Assembly (NCBI RefSeq): GCF_016406305.1
Contig: NZ_CP066369.1
Coordinates: forward strand, 186,001 to 250,000
Direction: 5' to 3'
DNA from: Shewanella putrefaciens
GTDB taxonomy: Bacteria > Pseudomonadota > Gammaproteobacteria > Enterobacterales > Shewanellaceae
Length of the DNA: 64,000 nucleotides
A model generated the notes under the pieces. The model worked only from the letters and a program-made list of their open reading frames with translations. It had not been told where the DNA came from and ran no database searches. Within the stretch, counting starts at the first letter, position 1; every line of letters starts with the position of its first letter. The translations under genes were made by a program, and so were the position numbers. This document shows positions 56,117 to 64,000 of this stretch, piece by piece.

Positions 56117-56431
56117 ATGGCAGCTAAAATCCGTCGTGAAGACGAAGTGATTGTATTGGCAGGTAAAGACAAGGGTAAACGTGCTAAAGTTTCTCAAGTC
56201 CTACCTACTGGTAAATTAATTGTTGAAGGCATCAATCTTGTCAAAAAACACCAAAAGCCAAACCCACAATTGGGCGTAGCTGGCGGTATTGTTGAGAAAG
56301 AAGCACCGATACAAGCATCAAATGTAGCGATTTTCAACTCTGCCACTGGCAAAGCTGATCGCGTTGGTTTCCGCTTTGAAGATGGCAAAAAAGTTCGCTT
56401 CTTCAAATCGACCAGTGAACTCGTTAAGTAA
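56117..56431 (+). CDS. rplX: 50S ribosomal protein L24
   Basis: A 104-residue assembly initiator with a KOW motif ([17 protein letters not shown]) near the N-terminus. Confidence 0.97.
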   Translation: MAAKIRREDEVIVLAGKDKGKRAKVSQVLPTGKLIVEGINLVKKHQKPNPQLGVAGGIVEKEAPIQASNVAIFNSATGKADRVGFRFEDGKKVRFFKSTSELVK

Positions 56432-56443
56432 TTGGAGTAAACG

Positions 56444-56983
56444 ATGGCGAAACTGCATGATAAATACCAAGAGACTGTTGTCGCTGAACTTGCTAAAAAG
56501 TTCGGTTATACCAGTGTCATGCAAGTCCCTCGGATTGAGAAAATCACCCTGAACATGGGTGTTGGCGAAGCAGTTGCAGACAAAAAAGTTATGGAGCATG
56601 CGCTCCGTGATATGACTGCGATCGCTGGTCAAAAACCAGTAGTAACTGTTGCTCGTAAATCAGTTGCTGGTTTTAAAATCCGTGAAGGCTACCCTATTGG
56701 CTGTAAAGTGACCCTGCGCGGTGAGCGTATGTGGGAATTCTTAGAGCGTTTAGTCGATATCGCAATCCCACGTATTCGTGACTTCCGTGGCTTAAGCGCT
56801 AAAGCGTTTGACGGCCGTGGTAACTACGCAATGGGCGTGCGTGAGCAGATCATTTTCCCAGAGATCGATTACGATAAAATCGATAAAATTCGCGGTATGG
56901 ATATTGTTATCACTACCTCTGCGAAGACTGACGAAGAAGGTCGTGCTTTGTTAGACGCTTTTAACTTCCCATTCAAGAAATAA
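56444..56983 (+). CDS. rplE: 50S ribosomal protein L5
   Basis: A 179-residue protein that ties 5S rRNA into the central protuberance, with the motif [18 protein letters not shown]. Confidence 0.97.
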   Translation: MAKLHDKYQETVVAELAKKFGYTSVMQVPRIEKITLNMGVGEAVADKKVMEHALRDMTAIAGQKPVVTVARKSVAGFKIREGYPIGCKVTLRGERMWEFLERLVDIAIPRIRDFRGLSAKAFDGRGNYAMGVREQIIFPEIDYDKIDKIRGMDIVITTSAKTDEEGRALLDAFNFPFKK

Positions 56984-56993
56984 GGGTAGCGTA

Positions 56994-57299
56994 ATGGCAA
57001 AATCATCAATGAAAGCACGTGAAGTTAAACGTGCACAGCTCGTAGCTAAGTTCGCTGAAAAGCGCGCCGCTCTTAAAGCTATTATTGTCAGTCCAACTTC
57101 TTCTGACGAAGATCGTTGGGATGCAGTATTAAAGTTGCAAGCTCTACCACGTGATTCCAGCGCTGCGCGTCAACGCAATCGTTGTAATCAAACTGGTCGC
57201 CCACATGGTTTCCTACGTAAGTTCGGCTTAAGCCGTATCAAGTTACGTGAAGCAACCATGCGTGGTGAAGTTCCTGGCCTACGTAAGGCTAGCTGGTAA
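56994..57299 (+). CDS. rpsN: 30S ribosomal protein S14
   Basis: A 101-residue long-form S14 without the CxxC zinc ribbon: only one cysteine ([12 protein letters not shown]) is present, so it is the zinc-independent type usual in enterobacteria. Confidence 0.97.
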   Translation: MAKSSMKAREVKRAQLVAKFAEKRAALKAIIVSPTSSDEDRWDAVLKLQALPRDSSAARQRNRCNQTGRPHGFLRKFGLSRIKLREATMRGEVPGLRKASW

Positions 57300-57323
57300 G
57301 CACTTGTCACGGAGTAAGCTAAT

Positions 57324-57716
57324 ATGAGCATGCAAGATCCTATTGCGGATATGTTAACCCGTATTCGTAACGGCCAAGCTGCTAACAAAGTATCTGTGAA
57401 GATGCCTTCTGCTAAGTTGAAAGTCGCTATTGCGAAACTGCTTAAAGAAGAAGGTTACATCGCTGATTACGCCGTAGCAGATGAAGCCAAGCCTGAACTG
57501 GAAATTACTTTAAAGTATTTCCAAGGCCAACCAGTCGTTGAGACTATCCAGCGCGTAAGTCGTCCTGGTCTTCGTATTTACAAAGGTAAAAACGAACTTC
57601 CAAAGGTGATGGGCGGACTGGGTGTCGCAATTGTGTCCACTTCTAAAGGCTTGATGACTGATCGTGCCGCCCGCCTTGCAGGCATGGGTGGCGAGGTTAT
57701 CTGCTACGTAGCATAA
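57324..57716 (+). CDS. rpsH: 30S ribosomal protein S8
   Basis: A 130-residue central-domain binder. In E. coli S8 represses the spc operon at rplE mRNA. The start [18 protein letters not shown] and the end GGEVICYVA are typical. Confidence 0.97.
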
Positions 57717-57726
57717 GGAGCTAGGA

Positions 57727-58260
57727 ATGTCTCGTGTAGCAAAAGCACCAGTATCTATTCCAGCTGGCGTAGAGGTGACCTTAAACGAACAGACCCTGAC
57801 CGTCAAAGGCGCGAAAGGTAGTCTGACTCGAGTGATCAACAATGCGGTCAATGTTGTAATTGAAGATGGCGTAGTTAAGTTCCTCCCTGTTGAAGGCGTA
57901 GTTAACGCTTGGGCACAGGCTGGTACAACTCGTGCATTAGTAAACAACATGGTTGTTGGTGTATCTCAAGGTTTTGAGCGTAAGTTAAAGTTAGTTGGCG
58001 TTGGTTACCGTGCGAAACTCGTCGGTGCTGATATTGACCTGACTTTAGGTTTCTCTCATCCGTTAGTACACAAACTGCCCGCAGGCGTTACTGCAGAGTG
58101 CCCTAGCCAAACTGACATCGTCCTCCGTGGCGTTGATAAACAGTTAATTGGCCAAGTCGCTGCTGAGATTCGCGGATATCGTCCACCAGAGCCATACAAA
58201 GGCAAGGGTGTTCGCTATGACGACGAAGAAGTACGCCGTAAAGAGGCTAAGAAGAAGTAG
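57727..58260 (+). CDS. rplF: 50S ribosomal protein L6
   Basis: A 177-residue protein at the base of the L7/L12 stalk with two related domains. The C-terminal signature [18 protein letters not shown] is intact. Confidence 0.97.
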   Translation: MSRVAKAPVSIPAGVEVTLNEQTLTVKGAKGSLTRVINNAVNVVIEDGVVKFLPVEGVVNAWAQAGTTRALVNNMVVGVSQGFERKLKLVGVGYRAKLVGADIDLTLGFSHPLVHKLPAGVTAECPSQTDIVLRGVDKQLIGQVAAEIRGYRPPEPYKGKGVRYDDEEVRRKEAKKK

Positions 58261-58270
58261 GTAACGCGAT

Positions 58271-58621
58271 ATGGATAAGAAAACATCTCGCTTACGTCGC
58301 GCTATTCGCGCTCGTAAGAAGATCCAAGAGCTGGGCGTGAACCGTCTGGTTGTACATCGTACACCGCGTCACATTTATGCTCAGGTGATCAATCCTGAAG
58401 CTCAGGTGGTGGCAGCTGCTTCAACCGTGGAAAAAGCGGTTAAAGAGCAACTGAAGAGTACCGGTAACGTAGACGCGGCTAAAGCAGTAGGTAAGTTTGT
58501 TGCTGAGCGCGCGATCGAAAAAGGCGTAACTTCTGTTGCGTTCGATCGTTCTGGTTTCAAGTATCACGGTCGTGTAGCTGCTCTAGCAGATGCTGCTCGT
58601 GAAGCTGGCCTCCAGTTCTAA
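58271..58621 (+). CDS. rplR: 50S ribosomal protein L18
   Basis: A 116-residue 5S rRNA-binding protein with a basic N-terminal tail ([12 protein letters not shown]). It works with L5 in the central protuberance. Confidence 0.97.
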   Translation: MDKKTSRLRRAIRARKKIQELGVNRLVVHRTPRHIYAQVINPEAQVVAAASTVEKAVKEQLKSTGNVDAAKAVGKFVAERAIEKGVTSVAFDRSGFKYHGRVAALADAAREAGLQF

Positions 58622-58633
58622 GGGGTTATAAAA

Positions 58634-59137
58634 ATGGCTAAATTAGAAGCTCAGCAAAAAGACGATCTGCAAGAGAAATTGATTGCAGTTAATCGTGTTT
58701 CTAAAGTAGTTAAGGGCGGTCGTATCTTTAGCTTCACAGCACTAACAGTAGTGGGTGACGGTAATGGTAAGGTCGGCTATGGCTATGGTAAAGCGCGCGA
58801 AGTTCCAGCAGCAATTCAAAAAGCTATGGAAAAAGCCCGTCGTAACATGGTGACCGTGGAGTTGAATGCAGGTACTCTGCATCACCCAGTTAAAGGTCGT
58901 CATACTGGTTCACGTGTATACATGCAACCAGCATCACAGGGTACCGGTATTATCGCCGGTGGCGCAATGCGTGCCGTATTGGAAGTAGCAGGCGTTCATA
59001 ACGTTCTGTCAAAAGCATACGGTTCTACTAACCCGATCAACATCGTTCGCGCGACTGTCGATGCATTGGTGCACATGAAGTCACCTTCGCAAATCGCAGC
59101 TAAGCGTGGCCTGAATGTTGACGAAATTCGGGGGTAA
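58634..59137 (+). CDS. rpsE: 30S ribosomal protein S5
   Basis: A 167-residue protein of the decoding/entry region. The spectinomycin loop [16 protein letters not shown] shows no change typical of resistance, and the [14 protein letters not shown] strand is present. Confidence 0.97.
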   Translation: MAKLEAQQKDDLQEKLIAVNRVSKVVKGGRIFSFTALTVVGDGNGKVGYGYGKAREVPAAIQKAMEKARRNMVTVELNAGTLHHPVKGRHTGSRVYMQPASQGTGIIAGGAMRAVLEVAGVHNVLSKAYGSTNPINIVRATVDALVHMKSPSQIAAKRGLNVDEIRG

Positions 59138-59143
59138 TGCACC

Positions 59144-59326
59144 ATGGCAACTAAAACTGTAAAAGTTACTCAGACTAAAAGCGGTATCGGTCGTTTACCG
59201 AAACACCGTGCAACCTTAACAGGTCTTGGTCTGCGTCGCATTGGTCACACTGTTGAATTAGAAGATACTCCTTCTGTTCGCGGTATGATCAACAAGGTCT
59301 ACTACATGGTTAAGGTGGAGGATTAA
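59144..59326 (+). CDS. rpmD: 50S ribosomal protein L30
   Basis: A 60-residue protein of bacterial length, starting six bases after rpsE, with the [15 protein letters not shown] [16 protein letters not shown] segment. Confidence 0.96.
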   Translation: MATKTVKVTQTKSGIGRLPKHRATLTGLGLRRIGHTVELEDTPSVRGMINKVYYMVKVED

Positions 59327-59329
59327 TAG

Positions 59330-59764
59330 ATGCGTTTAAATACTCTATCTCCAGCTGCAGGCTCTAAGCATGCACCAAAGCGCGTAGGCCGTGGTATGGG
59401 TTCAGGCTTAGGTAAAACAGCGGGTCGTGGTCATAAAGGCCAAAAATCTCGTTCTGGTGGCGGTGTACGCCCTGGCTTCGAGGGTGGTCAAATGCCACTT
59501 AAGATCCGTTTACCTAAATTTGGTTTTACCTCGCGTCGCGCTATGGTAACAGCTGAAGTTCGTGTACTCGAACTAGCTAAAGTTAACGGTGATGTTATCG
59601 ACTTAAACGCTCTGAAAGATGCGAACGTTATTACTCGCAACATCCAGTTTGCGAAAATTGTTCTTTCAGGTACCATTGAGCGCCCTGTGACTGTTAAAGG
59701 TCTGAAGGTAACCAAAGGTGCACGTGCAGCGATTGAAGCTGCTGGCGGTAAGATCGAGGAATAA
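59330..59764 (+). CDS. rplO: 50S ribosomal protein L15
   Basis: A 144-residue late assembly protein with a Gly/Lys/Arg-rich N-terminal extension ([20 protein letters not shown]) that threads into 23S rRNA. Confidence 0.97.
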   Translation: MRLNTLSPAAGSKHAPKRVGRGMGSGLGKTAGRGHKGQKSRSGGGVRPGFEGGQMPLKIRLPKFGFTSRRAMVTAEVRVLELAKVNGDVIDLNALKDANVITRNIQFAKIVLSGTIERPVTVKGLKVTKGARAAIEAAGGKIEE

Positions 59765-59771
59765 TACGTCG

Positions 59772-61112
59772 ATGGCAAAACCAGGACTTGATTTAAAAAG
59801 CGCGAAAGGTGGACTTTCTGAGTTGAAAGCTCGCCTCCTGTTCGTGATTGGTGCGATTATCGTCTTTAGAGCCGGTTCGTTTGTGCCAATTCCTGGTATT
59901 GACGCAGCTGTATTAGCAGAGCTGTTTGCTCAGCAAAGTGGAACCATCCTTGGCATGTTTAACATGTTCTCGGGTGGTGCCCTTGAGCGTGCTTCTATCT
60001 TTGCATTGGGTATCATGCCGTATATTTCGGCATCTATCATTATGCAGTTATTGACTGTGGTGCATCCTGCACTCGCTGAACTGAAAAAGGAAGGCGAATC
60101 AGGACGTAAGAAAATCAGTCAATATACTCGATGGGGCACCTTAGTGCTGGGTACATTCCAGTCGGTCGGTATAGCAACTGGGTTACCAAATTTAGTGCCT
60201 GGCCTTGTGGTCAACATTGGTTTTGGATTCTACTTTGTTGCGGTTGTCAGCTTAGTTACTGGAACTATGTTCCTGATGTGGCTAGGTGAACAGATTACCG
60301 AACGTGGTATAGGTAATGGTATCTCGATTCTGATTTTCGCAGGTATTGTTGCTGGATTACCTTCCGCTATCGGCCAAACGGCTGAGCAGGCGCGTCAAGG
60401 TGACTTGAATGTGTTAGTATTGTTGTTGCTCGCGGTGATTGTATTTGCTGTGACTTACTTCGTCGTATTTGTGGAACGTGGTCAACGCCGTATCGTCGTT
60501 AACTATGCTAAGCGTCAGCAGGGCCGTAAGGTGTTCGCTGCGCAGAGCACGCATTTACCCTTGAAGATAAACATGGCGGGTGTAATTCCTCCAATTTTTG
60601 CGTCAAGCATCATTTTGTTCCCAGGCACACTGGCTCAGTGGTTTGGTCAAAATGAGTCTATGTCATGGTTAAGTGATTTTTCACTGGCTGTGTCACCAGG
60701 ACAACCGCTTTACTCATTATTATATGCAACAGCAATTATTTTCTTCTGTTTCTTCTATACTGCGTTGGTGTTTAACCCACGTGAGACAGCTGATAACCTG
60801 AAGAAGAGTGGTGCATTCATCCCTGGGATCCGTCCTGGAGAACAGACTTCGCGTTACATTGATAAAGTAATGACCCGTTTGACATTAGCAGGCGCGTTAT
60901 ACATTACCTTTATCTGTTTAATTCCGGAGTTCATGTTAATCGCATGGAAAGTACAGTTCTATTTTGGCGGTACTTCACTACTTATTATGGTAGTTGTGAT
61001 CATGGACTTCATGGCTCAGGTTCAGACCCATATGATGTCTCATCAGTATGAGTCTGTGATGAAGAAAGCTAACCTAGTAAACAAAGCGAATTTAGATCGC
61101 TTTGGTCGCTAA
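59772..61112 (+). CDS. secY: Preprotein translocase channel subunit SecY
   Basis: A 446-residue inner-membrane channel with ten hydrophobic segments. The start at 59772, seven bases after rplO, gives [19 protein letters not shown]; a longer frame lies within rplO. The plug region and the conserved cytoplasmic loop residues ([14 protein letters not shown]) are present. It forms SecYEG with the SecE encoded at 33774. The secG gene is not in the window. Confidence 0.97.
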   Translation: MAKPGLDLKSAKGGLSELKARLLFVIGAIIVFRAGSFVPIPGIDAAVLAELFAQQSGTILGMFNMFSGGALERASIFALGIMPYISASIIMQLLTVVHPALAELKKEGESGRKKISQYTRWGTLVLGTFQSVGIATGLPNLVPGLVVNIGFGFYFVAVVSLVTGTMFLMWLGEQITERGIGNGISILIFAGIVAGLPSAIGQTAEQARQGDLNVLVLLLLAVIVFAVTYFVVFVERGQRRIVVNYAKRQQGRKVFAAQSTHLPLKINMAGVIPPIFASSIILFPGTLAQWFGQNESMSWLSDFSLAVSPGQPLYSLLYATAIIFFCFFYTALVFNPRETADNLKKSGAFIPGIRPGEQTSRYIDKVMTRLTLAGALYITFICLIPEFMLIAWKVQFYFGGTSLLIMVVVIMDFMAQVQTHMMSHQYESVMKKANLVNKANLDRFGR

Positions 61113-61133
61113 TTAGCTTTACGGAGTGATGAA

Positions 61134-61247
61134 ATGAAAGTTCGAGCTTCCGTGAAGAAGATCTGCCGTAACTGCAAGATCGTCAAGCGTAGTGGCGTTG
61201 TACGCGTTATCTGTGTTGAACCAAAACACAAACAGCGTCAAGGCTAA
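61134..61247 (+). CDS. rpmJ: 50S ribosomal protein L36
   Basis: A 37-residue zinc protein too short for routine gene finding. It starts at ATG 61134 after ACGGAG and reads [20 protein letters not shown] before ending KQRQG. The zinc ligands C11, C14, C27 and the following His are present, so it is the zinc-containing (C+) form. It closes the spc operon after secY, as in E. coli. Confidence 0.95.
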   Translation: MKVRASVKKICRNCKIVKRSGVVRVICVEPKHKQRQG

Positions 61248-61256
61248 TTAAGAAAA

Positions 61257-61286
61257 TTTGTTCAGCCCAATTTTGGGCTGAACAAA
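61257..61286. terminator. Hairpin between rpmJ and rpsM
   Basis: TTTGTTCAGCCCAA and TTGGGCTGAACAAA are perfect 14-bp arms around two T. The stem ends in A on the + side rather than a T-run, so termination efficiency is uncertain. It separates the spc and alpha transcripts. Confidence 0.6.
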
Positions 61287-61293
61287 ATATTGT

Positions 61294-61322
61294 TTGCAAA
61301 TCTGTCAGCTGTCGAGTATCCT
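61294..61322 (+). promoter_or_regulatory. Probable promoter of the alpha operon
   Basis: -35 TTGCAA (61294-61299), 17-bp spacer, -10 TATCCT (61317-61322), just after the hairpin and about 30 bases before the rpsM ribosome site. The short leader leaves little room for an E. coli-like S4 pseudoknot, unless it includes the start of rpsM. Confidence 0.5.
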
Positions 61323-61364
61323 TTCGGGCTTTTCGCAGTTGGCCTTTAACTTAAGGAGTGCATA

Positions 61365-61721
61365 GTGGCCCGTATCGCTGGCATTAACATTCCTGATCAA
61401 AAGCATACAGTCATCGCATTGACTGCAATTTTCGGCATCGGCCGTACTCGCGCTAGAGCAATCTGCGCGGCTACAGCAATCGCTGAAACTGCTAAGATCA
61501 AGGAATTGAGCGAAGCTCAAATAGATACACTACGCGAAGAAGTCGCCAAATACATTGTAGAAGGTGACTTACGTCGTGAGATTTCAATGAACATCAAGCG
61601 TCTTATGGATCTTGGTTGTTATCGTGGTCTCCGCCATCGTCGTAGCCTGCCTCTTCGTGGGCAACGTACTAAGACCAATGCGCGTACGCGTAAAGGTCCA
61701 CGTAAACCAATTAGAAAGTAA
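61365..61721 (+). CDS. rpsM: 30S ribosomal protein S13
   Basis: A 118-residue head protein at the intersubunit bridge and P site, with a GTG start after AAGGAG and the conserved beginning [10 protein letters not shown]. The C-terminal tail [11 protein letters not shown] contacts tRNA. Confidence 0.97.
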   Translation: MARIAGINIPDQKHTVIALTAIFGIGRTRARAICAATAIAETAKIKELSEAQIDTLREEVAKYIVEGDLRREISMNIKRLMDLGCYRGLRHRRSLPLRGQRTKTNARTRKGPRKPIRK

Positions 61722-61736
61722 CGGGAAGGTAAAGCA

Positions 61737-62129
61737 ATGGCTAAAGTTCCGTCACGTTCTCCGCGTAAGCGCGTACGTAAACAGGTTGCAGATGGCATGG
61801 CTCATATCCATGCTTCTTTCAACAACACTATTGTCACCATTACAGATCGTCAAGGTAATGCGTTGTCATGGGCTACTTCAGGTGGTTCAGGTTTCCGTGG
61901 TTCACGTAAATCTACTCCATTTGCTGCACAGGTGGCTGCTGAGCGTGCAGGTGCTGCTGCTCAAGACTACGGTTTAAAAAACCTTGAAGTGTTTGTGAAG
62001 GGTCCAGGTCCAGGTCGTGAGTCAGCCATTCGTGCGCTGAACGCTGTTGGTTATAAAATTACCAACATTACCGATGTGACGCCGATCCCTCATAATGGTT
62101 GTCGTCCTCCTAAAAAGCGTCGTGTATAA
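61737..62129 (+). CDS. rpsK: 30S ribosomal protein S11
   Basis: A 130-residue platform protein near the E site, ending in the conserved [16 protein letters not shown] tail. Confidence 0.97.
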
Positions 62130-62161
62130 CGCCGTTTCATTAGGATAGTTGGAGAAAGATC

Positions 62162-62782
62162 ATGGCAAGATACTTGGGTCCCAAGCTCAAGCTCAGCCGC
62201 CGAGAAGGTACAGACCTTTTCTTAAAAAGCGGTGTGAGAGCAATCGATTCAAAGTGTAAACTGGAATCTGCACCTGGACAGCATGGCGCTCGTAAGCCAC
62301 GTCTGTCAGAGTACGGTTTACAGTTACGCGAAAAACAAAAAGTTCGTCGTATTTACGGTGTGTTAGAAAAACAATTCCGTAACTACTACAAAGATGCTGC
62401 ACGTCTGAAAGGCAACACTGGTGAAAACCTGTTGCAACTTTTAGAAACCCGTTTAGATAACGTTGTTTATCGTATGGGCTTCGGTGCGACTCGTGCAGAA
62501 TCACGTCAGCTAGTAAGCCATAAATCAATTATGGTTAACGGTCGTGTTGTTAACATTCCGTCATTCAAAGTGTCTGCGAATGATGTTGTGAGCATCCGCG
62601 AGAAGTCACGCACTCAAGCTCGTATTAAAGCGGCTTTAGAAGTGGCAGCTCAACGCGAGAAGCCTACATGGGTTGAAGTCGACAGCGCGAAAATGGAAGG
62701 TGCTTTCAAGCGCGTTCCAGAACGTAGCGATTTGTCTGCGGAAATTAACGAACAGCTGATCGTCGAGCTTTACTCTAAGTAA
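62162..62782 (+). CDS. rpsD: 30S ribosomal protein S4
   Basis: A 206-residue 16S assembly initiator and, in E. coli, repressor of the alpha operon and an antitermination factor. The S4 RNA-binding domain ([24 protein letters not shown] region) is at about 95-150. Confidence 0.97.
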   Translation: MARYLGPKLKLSRREGTDLFLKSGVRAIDSKCKLESAPGQHGARKPRLSEYGLQLREKQKVRRIYGVLEKQFRNYYKDAARLKGNTGENLLQLLETRLDNVVYRMGFGATRAESRQLVSHKSIMVNGRVVNIPSFKVSANDVVSIREKSRTQARIKAALEVAAQREKPTWVEVDSAKMEGAFKRVPERSDLSAEINEQLIVELYSK

Positions 62783-62806
62783 GGCTAACAAACAAGAGAG
62801 GACACA

Positions 62807-63796
62807 ATGCAGGGTTCTGTTACAGAATTTCTTAAACCGCGTCTCGTTGATATCGAGCAGGTTAACTCAACACGTGCCAAGGTTACACTGGAACCGCTTG
62901 AGCGTGGTTTCGGCCACACTTTAGGTAACGCGTTGCGTCGCATCCTATTGTCGTCTATGCCCGGCTGCGCGGTTACCGAAGTCGAGATTGACGGTGTACT
63001 GCACGAATACAGCAGTAAGGAAGGCGTACAAGAAGATATCCTTGAGATCTTGTTAAACCTGAAAGGGTTAGCAGTGACTATCGAGGGTAAAGACGAGGCT
63101 ATGCTTACGTTGAGCAAGTCCGGCGCAGGCCCTGTCATCGCAGCAGATATCACGCATGATGGTGATGTCACTATCGTGAATCCTGATCATGTTATCTGTC
63201 ATTTGACTGGTAACAATGATATCAGCATGCGTATTCGCGTTGAGCGTGGTCGTGGTTATGTGCCAGCATCTGCTCGTGCACAGACCGAAGACGATGATCG
63301 CCCAATCGGCCGTTTGCTGGTTGATGCTTCTTTCTCGCCAGTCGCACGTATTGCCTACAATGTAGAAGCAGCTCGTGTTGAACAGCGTACTGACTTGGAT
63401 AAACTCGTTATCGATATGACCACTAACGGTACTATCGATCCTGAGGAAGCTATCCGTCGTTCTGCAACCATCTTAGCCGAACAGCTGGATGCGTTTGTTG
63501 AGCTGCGTGACGTGACTGAGCCAGAATTGAAAGAAGAGAAGCCGGAGTTCGATCCGATTCTGTTGCGTCCTGTCGACGATTTAGAGCTAACTGTACGTTC
63601 GGCTAACTGCTTGAAAGCCGAAGCGATTCATTACATCGGAGATCTGGTACAGCGTACTGAAGTTGAGCTGCTTAAGACCCCTAACCTAGGTAAGAAATCT
63701 CTTACTGAAATTAAGGACGTTTTGGCTTCTCGCGGACTGTCGTTAGGTATGCGTTTGGAAAACTGGCCTCCAGCTAGTTTAGCAGACGACCTATAA
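62807..63796 (+). CDS. rpoA: RNA polymerase alpha subunit
   Basis: A 329-residue subunit. The N-terminal dimer domain ([19 protein letters not shown]) assembles beta and beta'. A linker near 235-248 leads to the C-terminal DNA-binding domain, whose helix-hairpin-helix ([19 protein letters not shown]) and 265-determinant (RSANCLKAE) bind UP elements and activators. Start ATG follows GAGAGGAC. Confidence 0.98.
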   Translation: MQGSVTEFLKPRLVDIEQVNSTRAKVTLEPLERGFGHTLGNALRRILLSSMPGCAVTEVEIDGVLHEYSSKEGVQEDILEILLNLKGLAVTIEGKDEAMLTLSKSGAGPVIAADITHDGDVTIVNPDHVICHLTGNNDISMRIRVERGRGYVPASARAQTEDDDRPIGRLLVDASFSPVARIAYNVEAARVEQRTDLDKLVIDMTTNGTIDPEEAIRRSATILAEQLDAFVELRDVTEPELKEEKPEFDPILLRPVDDLELTVRSANCLKAEAIHYIGDLVQRTEVELLKTPNLGKKSLTEIKDVLASRGLSLGMRLENWPPASLADDL

Positions 63797-63833
63797 GTCT
63801 CAGGTTTGTACAGATTTAGGTTATAAGGATTAG

Positions 63834-64000
<167 letters not shown>

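Overview
The window is chromosomal DNA of a gammaproteobacterium, almost certainly a Shewanella. The evidence is the 16S rRNA sequence, the protein sequences, and the gene order trmA - murI - rrn - murB - birA - coaA - tRNA(Thr,Tyr,Gly,Thr) - tufB - secE - nusG - rplKAJL - rpoBC, which matches the E. coli rrnB/tufB neighbourhood but lacks btuB.

Positions 1 to about 19.5 kb are an accessory island that runs off the left edge and ends at the 3' side of trmA. On the minus strand it carries a defence operon: an Mrr-type nuclease, then HsdR, HsdM, HsdS, an SMC/RecF-like AAA ATPase and a cut-off partner gene. The last four genes overlap or abut tightly. After a 731-base non-coding stretch with strong predicted RNA folding comes a satellite/integrative-element gene set: an AlpA-like regulator, a RadC-like JAMM protein, two unknown proteins, DUF2787, a short tyrosine recombinase, an LRAT-like papain-fold protein, a ribbon-helix-helix/ParE toxin-antitoxin pair and an inovirus Gp2 (YagK/YfjJ)-type protein. 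The last two island genes are divergent. One is an unrecognised protein with two apparent winged helices. The other is a 645-residue protein whose C-terminal half is recognisably an IS256-type transposase core that has lost its first catalytic aspartate. It is fused to a ribbon-helix-helix-like segment and a long polar linker. Their shared intergenic region holds a perfect 14-bp palindrome. This pair is the best candidate in the window for an undescribed system. Between it and trmA lie two paired TGGGTA-N6-TGGGTA sites in opposite orientation, which look like integrase arm sites.

From 19.5 to 31.6 kb lie core genes: trmA, murI (TTG start), a membrane-anchored RRM protein, a complete rRNA operon (16S, tRNA-Ile, tRNA-Ala, 23S, 5S) and murB, birA, coaA. 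The 16S-23S spacer also holds a broken second copy of tRNA-Ile.

From 31.8 kb to the right edge is a continuous transcription/translation supercluster: the tRNA-tufB operon, secE-nusG, rplKA, rplJL-rpoBC, the str operon (rpsL, rpsG, fusA, tufA), the S10 operon, the spc operon with secY and rpmJ, and the alpha operon up to a cut-off rplQ. Promoters, an L10 leader, an S10-type attenuator and intrinsic terminators can be read at the operon borders. Unlike in E. coli, the rif and str-S10-spc-alpha blocks are joined. The two tuf genes are direct repeats that appear essentially identical after about codon 13, and the identity continues through their shared terminator.
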